Below, in pieces: positions 25,317-36,756 of a stretch of DNA of 64,000 nt. The notes beneath the pieces are model-generated. The model was not told the origin of the DNA. It ran no database searches and saw only the letters and a list, made by a program, of their open reading frames with translations. This stretch comes from Globodera rostochiensis (lineage: Eukaryota > Nematoda > Chromadorea > Rhabditida > Heteroderidae). A program made the position numbers and the translations under genes. How positions within the stretch are numbered: the first letter of the stretch is position 1; the number at the start of each line of letters is the position of its first letter. The stretch lies in contig JAEVLN010000007.1 of NCBI GenBank assembly GCA_018350325.1, positions 1,393,109 through 1,457,108 on the forward strand. The letters run 5' to 3'.

Positions 25317-28300
25317 ATGATTGATCTGAGCTTTTTTTATTCGGCCAAAATGGCCGTTGTCTTCATTCTGATGCTTTCATCAGCCACGTTGGAAGCAAAG
25401 GTAATTATGGGAAAGATTAAATCAATTTTAATTAATTAAGCGGAATGAAAAGGACAAATTCTTCGATTTGATGACAGCGATTGGTGAACATTTTGGCGGA
25501 GAATTCAATGACGCTGAAAAGGCGTTAAAACTCGACTTGAATGGCGCCAACGCATTTTTGGAAAGATTGCACAAATTTGCAACTCGTGAAATAGTCACAA
25601 AAAATGAAAATGGCGAATTTGAGTGTAAAGAGTCCACCGAAAAACCTGTTTTTAAAATGGCCATCAAAACGATTTTGGGCGAAGATATTCTAAATTTACT
25701 AAAAATATTTCCTGATAATTTTCGCAAAGAAGCATACGCTCTCTTAACGGTTTTGGATGAAAAATTGAAACCGAATAAAAAGGTGGATGATTGGCTAAGT
25801 TTGCTAAAAGAACTTTCTGTGAAATTTTCGGAGGAAAAATTATTCAATTTATTATTTTCTCTTGCGGCAAGACTGGAGTCGCTCGTACACGGAAAAAATA
25901 TTGACGGAACGCTTAAAGAAAAAGAAGAAAATCCAAAGGACAAAATTCAAACATTTCTTGCCGTGCCGAAATGCTTTCAAGAATCGGAATTACGGTAATT
26001 TAAGAAATTAAATTAATTTTTATTTTAATTAAGGGGAATGAAAATGACAAATTCTACGATTTGATGGCAACGATTGGAGAACATTTTGGCGGAGAATTCA
26101 ATGACGCTAAGAAAGCGTTAGAACTCGACTTGAATGGCGCCAACGCATTTTTGGAAGCATTGCACACATTTGCAACTCATAAAATAGTCAGAAAAAATGA
26201 AAATGGCGAATTTGAGTGTAATGAGTCCAAAAAACCTGATTTTATAAAGGCTATCAAAGAAATTTTGGGCGAAAAATCGGATAAAGATGTGCGAAATTTT
26301 CTAAAGGCAATTATTGTGCCAAAACAATCCAAAACTATGATAAACAAAGTACGCATTACCAAATCGATTTTTGACAATAAATCGTTTAAAAAGGTGGAAG
26401 ATTTGGTAAATGAACTTTCTGTGAAATTTTCGGATGAACAATTATTCAATTTATTATTTTCTCTTGCGGCAAGACTGGAGGCGCTCGTACACGGAAAAAA
26501 TAGTGACGGAACGCTTAAAGAAAAAGAAGAAAATCCAAAGGACAAAATTCAAACATTTCTTGCCGTGCCGAAATGCTTCATTCTTCCAGAATCGGAATTA
26601 AGGTAATTTAAGAATTTTAATAAAAAATTGAAATTTTCCTTTTTTAGTATTTTTGATTATTGGATTGAAATAATTGAGATTAAAACCAAAAATAGTCAAG
26701 AACCTATTTTTGGAGTTGCAATATACAAAGAAAAATACGACAAATGGGGTGACATCAACCAAGAAGCTTTTGAACTCCCTCGAAGTAAAATATTGTTAAT
26801 AAAACATAAACTATTTTAACAAAAATAAAAATTACATTTTTAGAAAATTACCAAATTCTAAAGCAATTAAATGATCAAAAATTCTCAATTTACGAGACAT
26901 CAAATTTTCTAAGAGCAGCATTTAATCTTGTATACGCACCATTTAATTTTGAAGACGAAGCAACTAATCGTGCATACGCAGCAATAACAGGCAAACAAAA
27001 AAATATTTTGAGAGGAAAAATATCGCAAATTTTCGTGAATTTGGTAATCCAAATAAAATCGATGTTTTACTTTAATCGGGAAATAAATGAATATTGGGAC
27101 AAAAACTATAAATGTGAATATGCAATGTTTTTCCAAAATATTTCGGAAAGTCTCATGAAAATGATTAGTGATAAAATGATTGACCCAGAATTGCACTTGG
27201 ATTCGGAAGACAAAGAAATTCGAGAAAAAGTTCAAAAGGATGTTGAGGAAAGCTGCAAAAAATTGCAAGTTTTCTTTTTATTTAATAATTTATTTGACTA
27301 ATTTAAGCAATAATTGTTTATATTTTTAGTGATAATGAAGAAGCAAAAATTATATTTTTGAATAATGTGCACTATGAACTGGCAATAAATTTCGAGTTCA
27401 ACCAACGGAAGGGTAAGTGTAAATAATGCCCGAAACATAAAATTAAAAACAATTTAAAGATGTTCATGACAGAGTTGAAGATTTGTTGTCTAAATGGGTC
27501 GGCGATTATTGGGCGATGCTTAGGCTTGGTTTATTGCAGCTTTCTGAAGAGGCATATTTGAAAAAGAATGCATCGAAAATGTTGGATAAAATAAAACAAT
27601 TTACATCAGAGAAAACAAATCGAGAGTCAATTAGCATAATTGAGGCTTTAATAGAGAAAGAGCATTTCAATCAGTTTAATTTGGTAAAATTATTTGATCA
27701 AATAAAAACACTGGTGGAAGAGACAATTTCGGAAGAAGAGGCTAAGTTAAAGAAAGCAAAAAAAGAGATAAATAAAAAAGAATTGGAAAATGATTTTAAA
27801 TTTTTGAAAAACAATTCCAAAAGAATTGCTGAAGAAAAGTATCAAAAAGCTGTTGCAATAATTTGCACAATTAAACAACATGGCCAAAAAGTTAAAATGC
27901 TGGCATTCAAAAATCAGGAAAAACTGGATGAAGTTGAAATGCTAAAATCCAAAATCAAAAATATCGAAAATAATGAAATTCAGGAAAAACTGGATGAAGT
28001 TGAAATGCTAAAATCCAAAATCAAAATTCAATTGATTGAATTATCTTCAAAAATTCAGAAAAATGAAATTAAATATTTTGGGCCTAAATTGTGGGAACAA
28101 ACGGAGGAATTTTGCAACCGGTTGAAGCCTAAACAAATTGAAATGGAAGAAGAAAAAAACGTTTCGGAAGAAATTATATTAAAAAATCTTCAATTTGAAT
28201 TTGACGAAATATGGAATCGCTTTAGGGGGTTTTGGGAAGGAATTGAAGAATATTATTTGGAAATGCCGCTCATGCAACTCACAGAACAGGCACAAACTTT

Positions 28301-28355
28301 GGCAAAAACATTTGGAAAAATGCTTCAAAATGTGAAAGAACATTATGCCCAATAA
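25317..28355 (+). CDS. Secreted family A protein, A1, with two alternative second exons
   Basis: Exons: 25,317-25,400; 2a 25,441-25,994 or 2b 26,034-26,602; 26,648-26,784; 26,844-27,264; 27,330-27,412; 27,460-28,355. The product is 724 residues with 2a or 729 with 2b. I do not recognise the family. The N-terminus MIDLSFFYSAKMAVV followed by FILMLSSATLEA is a signal peptide; an in-frame second ATG (25,350) is possible, but A2 lacks it, favouring the first. Exon 2 encodes a helical block (DLMTAIGEHFGGEFNDAEKA to FLAVPKCF). Exon 3 encodes FDYWIEIIEIK. The last exon is Lys/Glu-rich and probably coiled-coil (KLDEVEMLKSKIK twice). 2a and 2b both start in phase 0 and end in phase 2, so joining them would shift the frame. 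The intron after exon 4 uses a GC donor (GCAAGT). Probably exported; role unknown. Confidence 0.82.
25441..25994 (+). other. A1 alternative exon 2a
   Basis: Acceptor TTAATTAAG, donor CG|GTAATT. The encoded stretch (TILGEDILNLLKIF, VLDEKLKPNKK) resembles exon 2 of A2 more than it resembles 2b. Confidence 0.8.
26034..26602 (+). other. A1 alternative exon 2b
   Basis: Only 39 nt separate it from 2a. Acceptor TTAATTAAG, donor AG|GTAATT. The encoded stretch KSDKDVRNFLKAIIVPKQSK is nearly the same as in exon 2 of A3. Confidence 0.8.
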
Positions 28356-28808
28356 ATGGACGAATCGAATGTTAGCGGGGGATATAATTATATCCGAATG
28401 ATTTATTTGTGTTGTTTTATTTTGTTATTTTTGGGTTTTTTTAACATCTTTTAACTTCCGGATTTTTGATTTAAATGTTCATCGCTATTTTTATTATTTA
28501 TGTTAAAGGTTTTGTATAAACATTTTTTGGTGTATGTTGGCGGAAATGCCAAATTTCGCAATATAATCAACAAACTTAAAGGAAATCAATGGCAAGGAAT
28601 TTTTGTTTTCGTCCGAGTGGAAACAGAATTTAGGGCAAAAATATTCCAATTTAAGGGCTGAAAATGAAGATTTTTTGTCTTATGTTTGATATTTTAATCT
28701 TTTAAGGTAAAAGTCGAAAAATGCAATTTAAATTATTGCATGTTTTCTTAAAAAACCACTACACAGGGACTTTAAAAAATCATATCTCCGCTCAAACCTG
28801 GCGAAACT

Positions 28809-29345
28809 CTAAGGTTTTAGCATTAAAAATTAAGAAAAACACAGAGAAATTTTAAAAATAAGTATTAATACCTAGCTTTAAATATTTTATAAGTTTAAAC
28901 GATATTAGTGAAGCTGGTCACCCCCAGCTCAACTCTTTTTTTTAAATAAATTTTTTTTCATAGTCAAGAAAAGGTGTTTTTAGGGGTATTCGGGGGCGTA
29001 AAATTCATATTTGACTTCCTTTTCAACCGATTCCAAACCCCGGACAAGATACTGCATTAATCGACTTTGAAAACATTGAATTGTTTAAATATTCGAATTC
29101 GGGTTTTAGATTTGAATCATGCAAAATAGAGGTCAGATTTGGATTCTACGGCCCCCGAATACCCTTAAAAACACCTTTTCCCGACTAGAAAAAAATAATA
29201 ATTATTTTTAAAAAAAAGAATTGCGCTGGGGGTGACCAGCTCCACTAATATCGTTTAAACTTATAAAATTTTTAAAGCTAGATATTTATACTTATTTTTA
29301 AAAATTTCTCTGTGTTTTTCTTAGTTTTTAATGCTAAAATCTTAG
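28809..29345. mobile_element. Foldback (long inverted repeat) element
   Basis: CTAAGGTTTTAGCATTAAAA on the left matches TTTTTAATGCTAAAATCTTAG on the right in reverse complement. The arms continue about 140 bp through GCTGGTCACCCCCAGC and then further inverted copies of a GGTGTTTTTAGGGGTATTCG segment. No coding frame. Confidence 0.75.
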
Positions 29346-30017
29346 ATTGTAAAAATGTAATGTTTCTTTGAGATAAGGTCCCGCTGCTGTACTAACTCTT
29401 TATTAGAATCTTCGTCACTCAATTTTATTGGTAAACGCTAAATTTTTTTTTTAACGTAAATTTAATGGCAAAAAAATACTATCCTATGTAGAGGTACTTA
29501 ACTAATTTTTAAAAGTTCACTGCTTAACGGGGTAGGCATTTTTCCAAAAATTTTTGAGGAATTCAATATTTTAGGTACTTTTTCCAAAATTTTTTAAGGA
29601 AAATGCACTAAAAAATAGTGATCGGCCAGAAGATTCGGTCGGTACTTTTTCGGTTTTCAGTACCAAAATTTTTTAGAGTAATTTTTTAACTAATTTGGCT
29701 TTATCAATATTTATAATTGAGTTTTGGGAGATTAAGGTTTTCAAAAATCAGCATTTCATTTTGGGGTTTTTGGTCAATATTTTGGGGTTTTTTGGTCAAT
29801 ATTTTAAGTCAATATAAATCCGGACCTTATTTATCAGTGAATCAGTTCAATTTTGGAGTTTTTATTGCAATTCAATATTTTCTGACTTATTCTTCCAAGC
29901 AAAAAGGCCATTTTAAATGGCAAATGCCAGCTTGTTGCATTTTTCGTGAATTTTTCAAATATGGTACCAAATTTATTTTCTAAAAAAATTGTTCGATATA
30001 ATTAAATAAATTGCCTT

Positions 30018-30026
30018 TATATAAAA
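30018..30026 (+). promoter_or_regulatory. TATA box of gene A2
   Basis: TATATAAAA lies 57 bp upstream of the A2 start codon, inside the upstream region that A2 shares with A3. Confidence 0.45.
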
Positions 30027-30074
30027 ACAAACGCGACAATTATTTTTAAACTCATTTTACTAAGATTTACTTTG

Positions 30075-32548
30075 ATGATTGACCTGTGCTTTTTTTATTC
30101 GGCCAAAATAGCCGTTGTCTTCTTCATTCTGATGCTTTCATCAGCCACGTTGGAAGCTTACCAGGTAATTATGGAAAACATTAAATGATTTTTAATTTTA
30201 ATTAAGCGGAATGGAAAGGACAACTTCTTTGATTTGATGACAGCGATTGGTGAACATTTTGGCGGAGAATTCAATGACGCTGAAAAGGCGTTAAAACTCG
30301 ACTTGAATGGCGCCAACGCATTTTTGGAAAGATTGCACAAATTTGCAACTCATAAAATTGTCAGAAAAAATAAAAATGGCGAATTTGAGTGTAAAGAATC
30401 CAAAAAACCTGATTTTAAAATGGCTATCAAAACGATTTTGGACGAAGATATGCTAAATTTACTAAAAGTAATTCCTGAGAAATATTCGGCCAATGAAGTA
30501 TACACTCTCTCAACACTTTTGGGCGAAAAATTAAAACCGAATGAAAAGCTGAAAGATTTGCTAATTGTACTTCCTGTGAAATCTTTGGACAAAGAAGCAT
30601 CATACACTGTCAAGCCGGCTTTACCATCGAGATCTGATCAAATACCATCGGAATCTGATCAAATACCATCGGAATCTGATCAAATATCATCGGAATCTGA
30701 TCACATACCATCGGAATCTGATCAAATACCATCGGAATCTGATCAAATACCATCGGAATCTGATCAAATACCATCGGGAAGTGTCGATTCTGTGAAATTT
30801 TCGGAGGAAAAATTATTCAATTTATTATTTTCTTTTGCGGCAAGACTGGAGGCGCTCGTACACGGAAAAAATATTGACGGAACGCTTAAAGAAAAAGAAG
30901 AAAATCCAAAGGACAAAATTCAAACATTTCTTGCCGTGCCGAAATGCTTCATTATTCCAGAATCGAAATTAAAGTAATTAAAGAATTTTAATAAAAAATT
31001 GAAATTTTCCTTTTTTAGTATTTTTGATTATTGGATTGAAATAATTGAGATGAAAACAGACGAAAGTCCAAACCCAATTTTTGGTGTTGCAATATACAAA
31101 GAAAAATACGACAAATGGGGAGACATGAAACAAGAAGCTTTTAGACTCTCTAGAGGTGAAATACTTTTATTTATTTTTCAAAATTAAATCTTCAGAAAAT
31201 TACGAAATTCTAAAGCAATTAAATGACCAAAAATTCTCAATTTACGAGTCATTAAATCTTCTAAGAGATGCATTTAATACGGGGTACACTCCAAGAAATA
31301 CTCCGAGAGGAAAAATGCCGGAAATTTTCGAGGATTTATTAATACAAATATATTCGGCATTTTTCTTTAATTGGGAAATGAATGACAATTTTGACAAAAA
31401 CTATAAATGTGAATATGCAATGTTTTTCCAAAATATTTCGGAAAGTCTCATGAAAATGATTAGTGATAAAATGATTGACCCAGAATTGCACTTGGATTCG
31501 GAAGACAAAGAAATTCGAGAAAAAGTTCAAAAGGATGTTGAGAAAAGATGCAAAAAATTGCAAGTTTTCTTTTTATTTAATAATTTATTTGACTAATTTA
31601 AGCAATAATTGTTTATATTTTTAGTGATAATGAAGAAGCAAAAATTATATTGTTGAATAATGTGCACTATGACTTGGCAATAAATTTCGAGTACAACCAA
31701 CAGAAGGGTAAGTGTAAATAATGCCCGAAACATAAAATTAAAAACAATTTAAAGATGTTCATGACAGAGTTGAAGATTTGTTGTCTGAATGGGTTGGCGG
31801 TGATTTGCCTTATCTTTACTCTGGGCTTTGGCAGCTTTCCGAAGAGTCATATTTGAAAAAAAATGCATCGAAAATGTTGAATAAAATAAAACAATTTACA
31901 TCAGAGAAAACAAATCGAGAGTCAATTAGCATAATTGAGGCTTTAATAGAGAAAGAGCATTTCAATCAGTTTAATTTGGTAAAATTATTTGATCAAATAA
32001 AAACACTGGTGGAAGAGACAATTTCGGAAAAAGAGGCTAAAGTAAAGAAAGCAAAAAAAGAGATAAATATAAAACAATTGGAAAAAGATTTTAAATTTTT
32101 GAAAAACAATCCCAAAAGAATTGCTGAAGAAAAGTATCAAAAAGTCGTTGCAATAATTTGCTCAATTAAACAATTTGGCGAAAAAGTTAAAATGCTGGCA
32201 TCCAAAATTAAAACTATCGAAATTAAGGAACAACTGAATGAATTATTGTCAAAAATTCAGAAAAATGAAATGAAATATTTTGGGCCTGAATTGTTGAAAC
32301 AAATGAAGGAATCTTGCAAACAGTTGAAGCCTAAACAAATTGAAATGGAAGAAAACGTTTCTGATGAAATATTATTAAAAGATATTCAATTTGAATTTGA
32401 CGAGCTAAATGAAAGCTTTGAGGGCGGTTGGGGGAGGATTGAAGAATATTATTTGAGCATACCGTTCATGCAGCTCACAAAACGGGCACGAAATTTGGCA
32501 AAAACTTTTGAAAAAATGCTTCAAAATGTGAAGGAAAATTATGCCTAA
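30075..32548 (+). CDS. Secreted family A protein, A2
   Basis: Exons 30,075-30,164, 30,207-30,973, 31,019-31,155, 31,196-31,559, 31,625-31,707, 31,755-32,548; 744 residues. Intron positions and phases are those of A1. The second ATG of A1 is ATA here, so translation must begin at MIDLCFFYSAK, followed by the hydrophobic AVVFFILMLSSA signal core. Exon 2 is a 2a-type exon with a unique insertion: about seven copies of a seven-residue SDQIPSE repeat from a 21-bp unit (30,622-30,780). The intron after exon 4 again uses the GCAAGT donor. The C-terminal exon is Lys/Glu-rich with a likely coiled coil. It lies about 4.76 kb downstream of A1 in the same orientation, probably from tandem duplication. 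Function unknown. Confidence 0.82.
30622..30780 (+). repeat. In-frame 21-bp repeat in A2
   Basis: Unit GATCAAATACCATCGGAATCT, seven copies with few changes, in frame and encoding SDQIPSE heptads. Absent at the homologous position in A1 and A3. Confidence 0.9.
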
Positions 32549-32691
32549 AATGGCGAAGATTGATTACCTATATCCAAATAATTTGTTCACAAAATGAATA
32601 GGATGCTTTATGCATAAATAATTATATTAATTCTTATAATTTTGCTTTTTACTTTAATGAAATTATATTAAAATAACTTCAAGTTGTACGT

Positions 32692-32795
32692 ATTATTTGA
32701 GCATACCTTTCATGCAACTCACAGAACAGACACGACCTGGCAAAAATGTTTGAAAAAATGCTTGAAAATGTGAGGGAACATTATGCCCATAATTT
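32692..32795 (+). pseudogene. Fragment of a family A 3' end
   Basis: About 100 bp resembling the last exon of A1-A3 (TTGAGCATACCTTTCATGCA ... GTGAGGGAACATTATGCC) but with disrupted frame. It is 140 bp downstream of the A2 stop and is probably a leftover of a duplication. Confidence 0.7.
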
Positions 32796-33254
32796 AGGGC
32801 CCGGTTTTATATTGACTAAAAACCAAAAAAGTGCCAAAACATTGATTAAAAAATGTGCTAAAACTGAGCAGATTCGGTCAATTTTGCGTGAAACCGTCAT
32901 AATTCGTCATTCTACGAAAAAATGGCGAAATATTGATTTATTCTCAAAAAAGCCAAAATATTGATTTATATTGACTAAAAAGTAGAGCCCGGACTTGAGC
33001 TTCGAGCGAGATCTCGAGTCGAGATTCTCGAAAAAATCTCGGTCTCGAAAAATCTCGAGAAGCTCATTTTTCGTCGAGCGAGATCTCGAGGTCGAGATTT
33101 TTCGAGATCCTCGAGACGAGATCTCGTCTCGACCGGGCTCTACAAAAAGTCGCTTTAATTGTAAAATTTTTTAAAATGAATGCTATTTTTGGGCTTCTTT
33201 CATGATTCCCTATACAAAAAAAAAATAGGTTAAAACCTGAAAATCCGGGCCCTA
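32796..33254. mobile_element. TAGGGCCCGG element containing a nested insertion
   Basis: Left end TAGGGCCCGGTTTTATA and right end AAAATCCGGGCCCTA are inverted. The interior carries AATGAATGCTATTTTTGGGC, shared with the element at 9,966. It is interrupted by the nested element at 32,983-33,142. No clear TSD was found. Confidence 0.55.
32983..33142. mobile_element. TAGAGCCCGG element nested in a larger element
   Basis: Ends TAGAGCCCGG and CCGGGCTCTA are perfect inverted repeats. The interior is repeated CGAGATCTCGAG. Flanks CTAAAAAG and CAAAAAGT approximate a duplication of the host sequence (GACTAAAAAGTCGC at 10,260 shows the uninterrupted site). A related right end is at about 54,488-54,499. 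Confidence 0.65.
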
Positions 33255-34836
33255 ATGATTATATCCGACTGATTTAGTTATGATCCTAGCAACCAGGGAT
33301 GCCGTCCGTTCCGTCTTACGACGGAATAAATACGGAATATTGTTTTTTAATTCTGAGTTCTTGTTACAATGTTTAGGTGCAAAATTAATTTTTTTGCTGT
33401 TGATTGAAATTTTGGTGACAGATCGCCAAATTTTAAAAATTTCTTGTCAAATTGAGCAAAATTCAAAACTTTTTTCTCGGCGGCGCCTATCGGCACCGTC
33501 GACCCCTCTCCAATCCGGCATGCCGGACCCAAAGAACCAAATTCGAACATTTTGTCGAAATCTCAAAAATTTCCACTCAAAAAATTTCCAAAAATCAATT
33601 TTCGGCCTCTTAATCTTTAGAAAATCACAAAATTACAATGAAAAGAAAAGTAATGATCGAATTCATGCTTTCACTGCCAAATTAATTTTTGGAAATTTTA
33701 GTCCGGTTGTTGGAATTTTAGCACCAAAAGCTTTTTTTTTCACGGAAACCACTTTGAAGCAATTGTAGAAAATATTTAATTCTAAAAAATTGTCTTGTTA
33801 TTTGATGCACTGATTACGAATTCGTCAATAGAAATCGAAAATTTTAACGGTAAAATTTTTTAGATTTAAAGAAAATTATGCCTCCTCTTCAGCCAAAGTT
33901 TTAATGCGCCTCCTAGATCGGTGGCATCAACAGATCACAGCGGATGAAGCCAATTCTTTTGATTAGAATTTGCCTTCTTCTTATGGATGAAAAAACAAAT
34001 TTAAGTTGTGCCACCCTTGCGGTGCCTCCTGGTGTCTCGTTTGTATATTATGTGTAGTGATCGGCTAGAAGGTTCGGTCGGTACTATTCGGTAAAATACC
34101 AAAAAAGTACCGATACCAAAAAATACCAAAAAATTGTCGGTACTTTTTCGGTACGAAAATTTTTTACATTAACTTTTCAACAAGAAATCGTTTATTTTGG
34201 AAAGCTTGGCTTTATTAATATTTATAAGCGGTTCAAGAAAATTAGCATTTCGACCAGTTCCTGTTCTGTGGCAGGATTTTTAATAGTAGCAGCCCTGATA
34301 ATGACGGTTAACCTTTTGATGGGACTCAAATTGAAGACTGTCTTCACAAATCTGAAAGCATTTTATGGGCTTGTGTTGTAATTCATTAATATAGCCGACA
34401 TTTTTTAGTTTTTAGTTCGTAATTAGTAATTTTAATTGCAAGCATCCCGGGTCCAAAGACCCCAAAATACACTAAAAATGGGGTAAATTTTTTTAGACTA
34501 CTTTGTCGTTTTTTGCAAAACAATTCAGTACCGAAACAGAAACCCCGGTTCAAAGGCAAAGCGACAAAAAAAATTTAAATTTTATGTTTTATTCCGTTTC
34601 AGATTTAATATAGAACTTAATGTTCGTAAAACAAATTTAAAATTATTTTAAATATATTTTAAAAACTTTTTTGCTTAATTTCTAAATTTTTATTAAAAAG
34701 CGTTGACTTTTTTATTCAGCAACACAATAAAATAAACTTCACACAATATGTTTAAACAATATTTGTGTAAAAATGAATGAATTTGTGTAAATAATTTTGA
34801 CGTAAAAAATTTTTTTGATTCTGTTCAACAGAAACT
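33255..34836. other. Intergenic, no gene seen
   Basis: Includes the conserved GC-rich hairpin at 33,476-33,510 and a TAGTGATCGGCTAGAAGG repeat with GGTAC-rich interior from about 34,057. A 162-codon open frame over 33,280-33,768 crosses the hairpin repeat and lacks coding character. Confidence 0.65.
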
Positions 34837-35582
34837 TCATTTCTTTTTGCCACAGTAACAGCCTCCCATGCCGGACATGCATCCATAACATCCACTGTTA
34901 TAATTCATCATCCCGCACTGTCCACATGAACAGCCTTTTAATTAAAATAATAATTCTATCAAAAAATTTAATTGGTACAAAAATAAAAAAGATAATTATC
35001 AAAATGTTAATTAAAATAAAAAATGAATGAATATCAAAAGGCTAATAAGTACCAAAATAAATCATTTATAAATATATTATTAAAAATGGTTTACATGCTC
35101 CACCACCACCACCCCAGCCGCCCCAATTGCCACCACAGGAACAATGTCGTTTCACCAGTTGATGATTCGGTGACAGTGAACTGGTGGGGAAAAATGTAAA
35201 AGTTACTTAAAAAAGAATAAATGCCGAATTGCGTTTTTTATGTCCAAAATTGGTAAATAAAGGTATAATGAATGGGGGGGGGGCTGATCCCTTTTTTAAG
35301 ATAAAATTGTTTTTTTCAAAATTTATAAATATTAGTTTTAGTGGTCCATTAATAAAACTTCTTTTTTTAAACTCCGCTCCCAACAACACATTTTTGTTTA
35401 AAGGAAGGATAGAAAAAGAGTCATTTTTCATATTTAACTTTTTTTAGTTTTTCATTTTTAATTTTTATCTTTTTTAAATGACACCTTTCAACACGAAGTT
35501 CGGCATCCACCCCACTCAAAAGCATTGAATAACATCCGAAAACCAGAACAATGGCGATCAGAAGAGCCGCTTGAGAAGCCAT
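34837..35582 (-). CDS. Small secreted Cys/Gly-rich peptide precursor
   Basis: Exons 35,485-35,582, 35,095-35,180 and 34,837-34,934 on the minus strand, 93 residues. A probable trans-splice acceptor (TTTACAG) ends 15 nt before the ATG. Residues 1-27 (MASQAALLIAIVLVFG... LSGVDA) are a signal peptide. A short propeptide ends in VKR, a dibasic processing site. The mature part would begin HCSCGGNWGGWGGGGG and continue with paired cysteines (CCSCGQCG, GCYGCMSG, GCYCGKKK). The Cys/Gly spacing resembles small nematode Gly/Cys-rich peptides, including some with antimicrobial roles, but I cannot assign it. A metal- or disulfide-rich structure is possible. Confidence 0.8.
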
Positions 35583-36756
35583 ATTAAAAAAAATTTCCTG
35601 TAAATTTTTTTGAAATAATATTTAATTATTGAGAATATATTTAAATCAAAATTAATTTTCAACAAAAATGGAGTATATTCGGCAAAACATAAACGCTTTA
35701 ATCAGCGCGGGACACAGCCTTTTGCTCGACCGATGATTGGTTGAGTGGCTGAAACTAAATTTTAAACGAGTTTGGGCAGACATAATTTGAGAAAAATACT
35801 TTAAACTAAGGCCAAAATATTTGCCCCAAAATTTATGTCTTATGACAACGGCAACCTGTCAAAATTCATCAAATTTAAACTAACAATTAATTATCCATTT
35901 AAAGACTAAGAGATGAAAGTCCGCACAATTGAAAATTTATTTTTATCAAATATTTTATTTCCTAGGGTTGCTCGAGAGTTGTATAAAGAAAAAAATCCGA
36001 GCGGTAAAATTTCTGAAGAAAATAAATTATTATAAAGGTTTTCCAACAAAAAGTTCATCAAAACAATATTTTTTCTAGTTTTATAATGAAATGCAAATTG
36101 ATTTGTGGACAACAAAATATTTTCAAAATATGTATTATGGTGTTTATAAAAAATAAATTTTTGTTTTTTTTAATATGAAAACAAATTGCGCTAGCTGATT
36201 AAGATAGTTAGTTGTTGTAATGATATAATGCTCAATCCTATTGGAATCAGAAGTTTAGCGGTCTAGCGGCACATCGGCCCGGTCAGCTGAGGACGTTTGA
36301 GTCCGGCCACATCGGCCTGGTCAGCTGAGGACGTTGAGTCCAGCCACCGGCCTCAGCTGAGGACGTTTGAATCCAGCCACATCGGCCCGGTCAGCTGAGG
36401 ACGTTTGAGTCCAGCCCTCGGCCCGGTCAGCTGAGGACGTTGAGTCAGCCAAATAGGGCCGGAATTTAAAATCTTTCTTAACTTTGTAATTAGCGACGAA
36501 TAATAGTCATTTTTATTACATTATCAATTTGTAAACTTTTTATTAAATGAGACTATTTAAAAAACAACAAGAATTGCAGAAAATTATTGGGAGACACAAA
36601 ATGTCTATTTTAAAATCGCCCTTTATTTCAAATTAGTGTAATTAAATTCAACTTAAAATTGGCTCATGATTCATTATTCGACTTTATTTTCTAAAACTAA
36701 AATTATAAAAAATGCAACAATTCGATTTGCTAAAATCGTCCTCATCCAAAAGCAGC
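35583..36756. other. Intergenic left of the palindrome
   Basis: AT-rich, with a GC-rich minisatellite at 36,264-36,452. From about 36,688 the sequence already belongs to the left palindrome arm (3' flank of gene B1). No further gene seen. Confidence 0.65.
36264..36452. repeat. GC-rich minisatellite, about 37-39-bp unit, five copies
   Basis: GGTCAGCTGAGGACGTTTGA and GTCCAGCCACATCGGCCC recur about five times with small deletions. Each unit contains the palindrome CAGCTG. It lies about 240 bp outside the left palindrome arm. Confidence 0.85.

Larger units (their letters stand above)
28356..30074. other. Intergenic between A1 and A2
   Basis: Contains a copy of the 19,985-20,150 noncoding block (28,525-28,665), a foldback element (28,809-29,345) and a TAGTGATCGGCCAGAAG repeat end (29,618). 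The segment 29,690-29,980 is shared with the A3 upstream region (54,740-55,160), for example TTATTCTTCCAA and AAATGGCAAATGCC. Confidence 0.65.

Noticed and set aside
33280..33768. 162-codon plus frame
   Set aside because: It runs through the conserved hairpin repeat and AT-rich noncoding sequence; no signal, domain or paralog.
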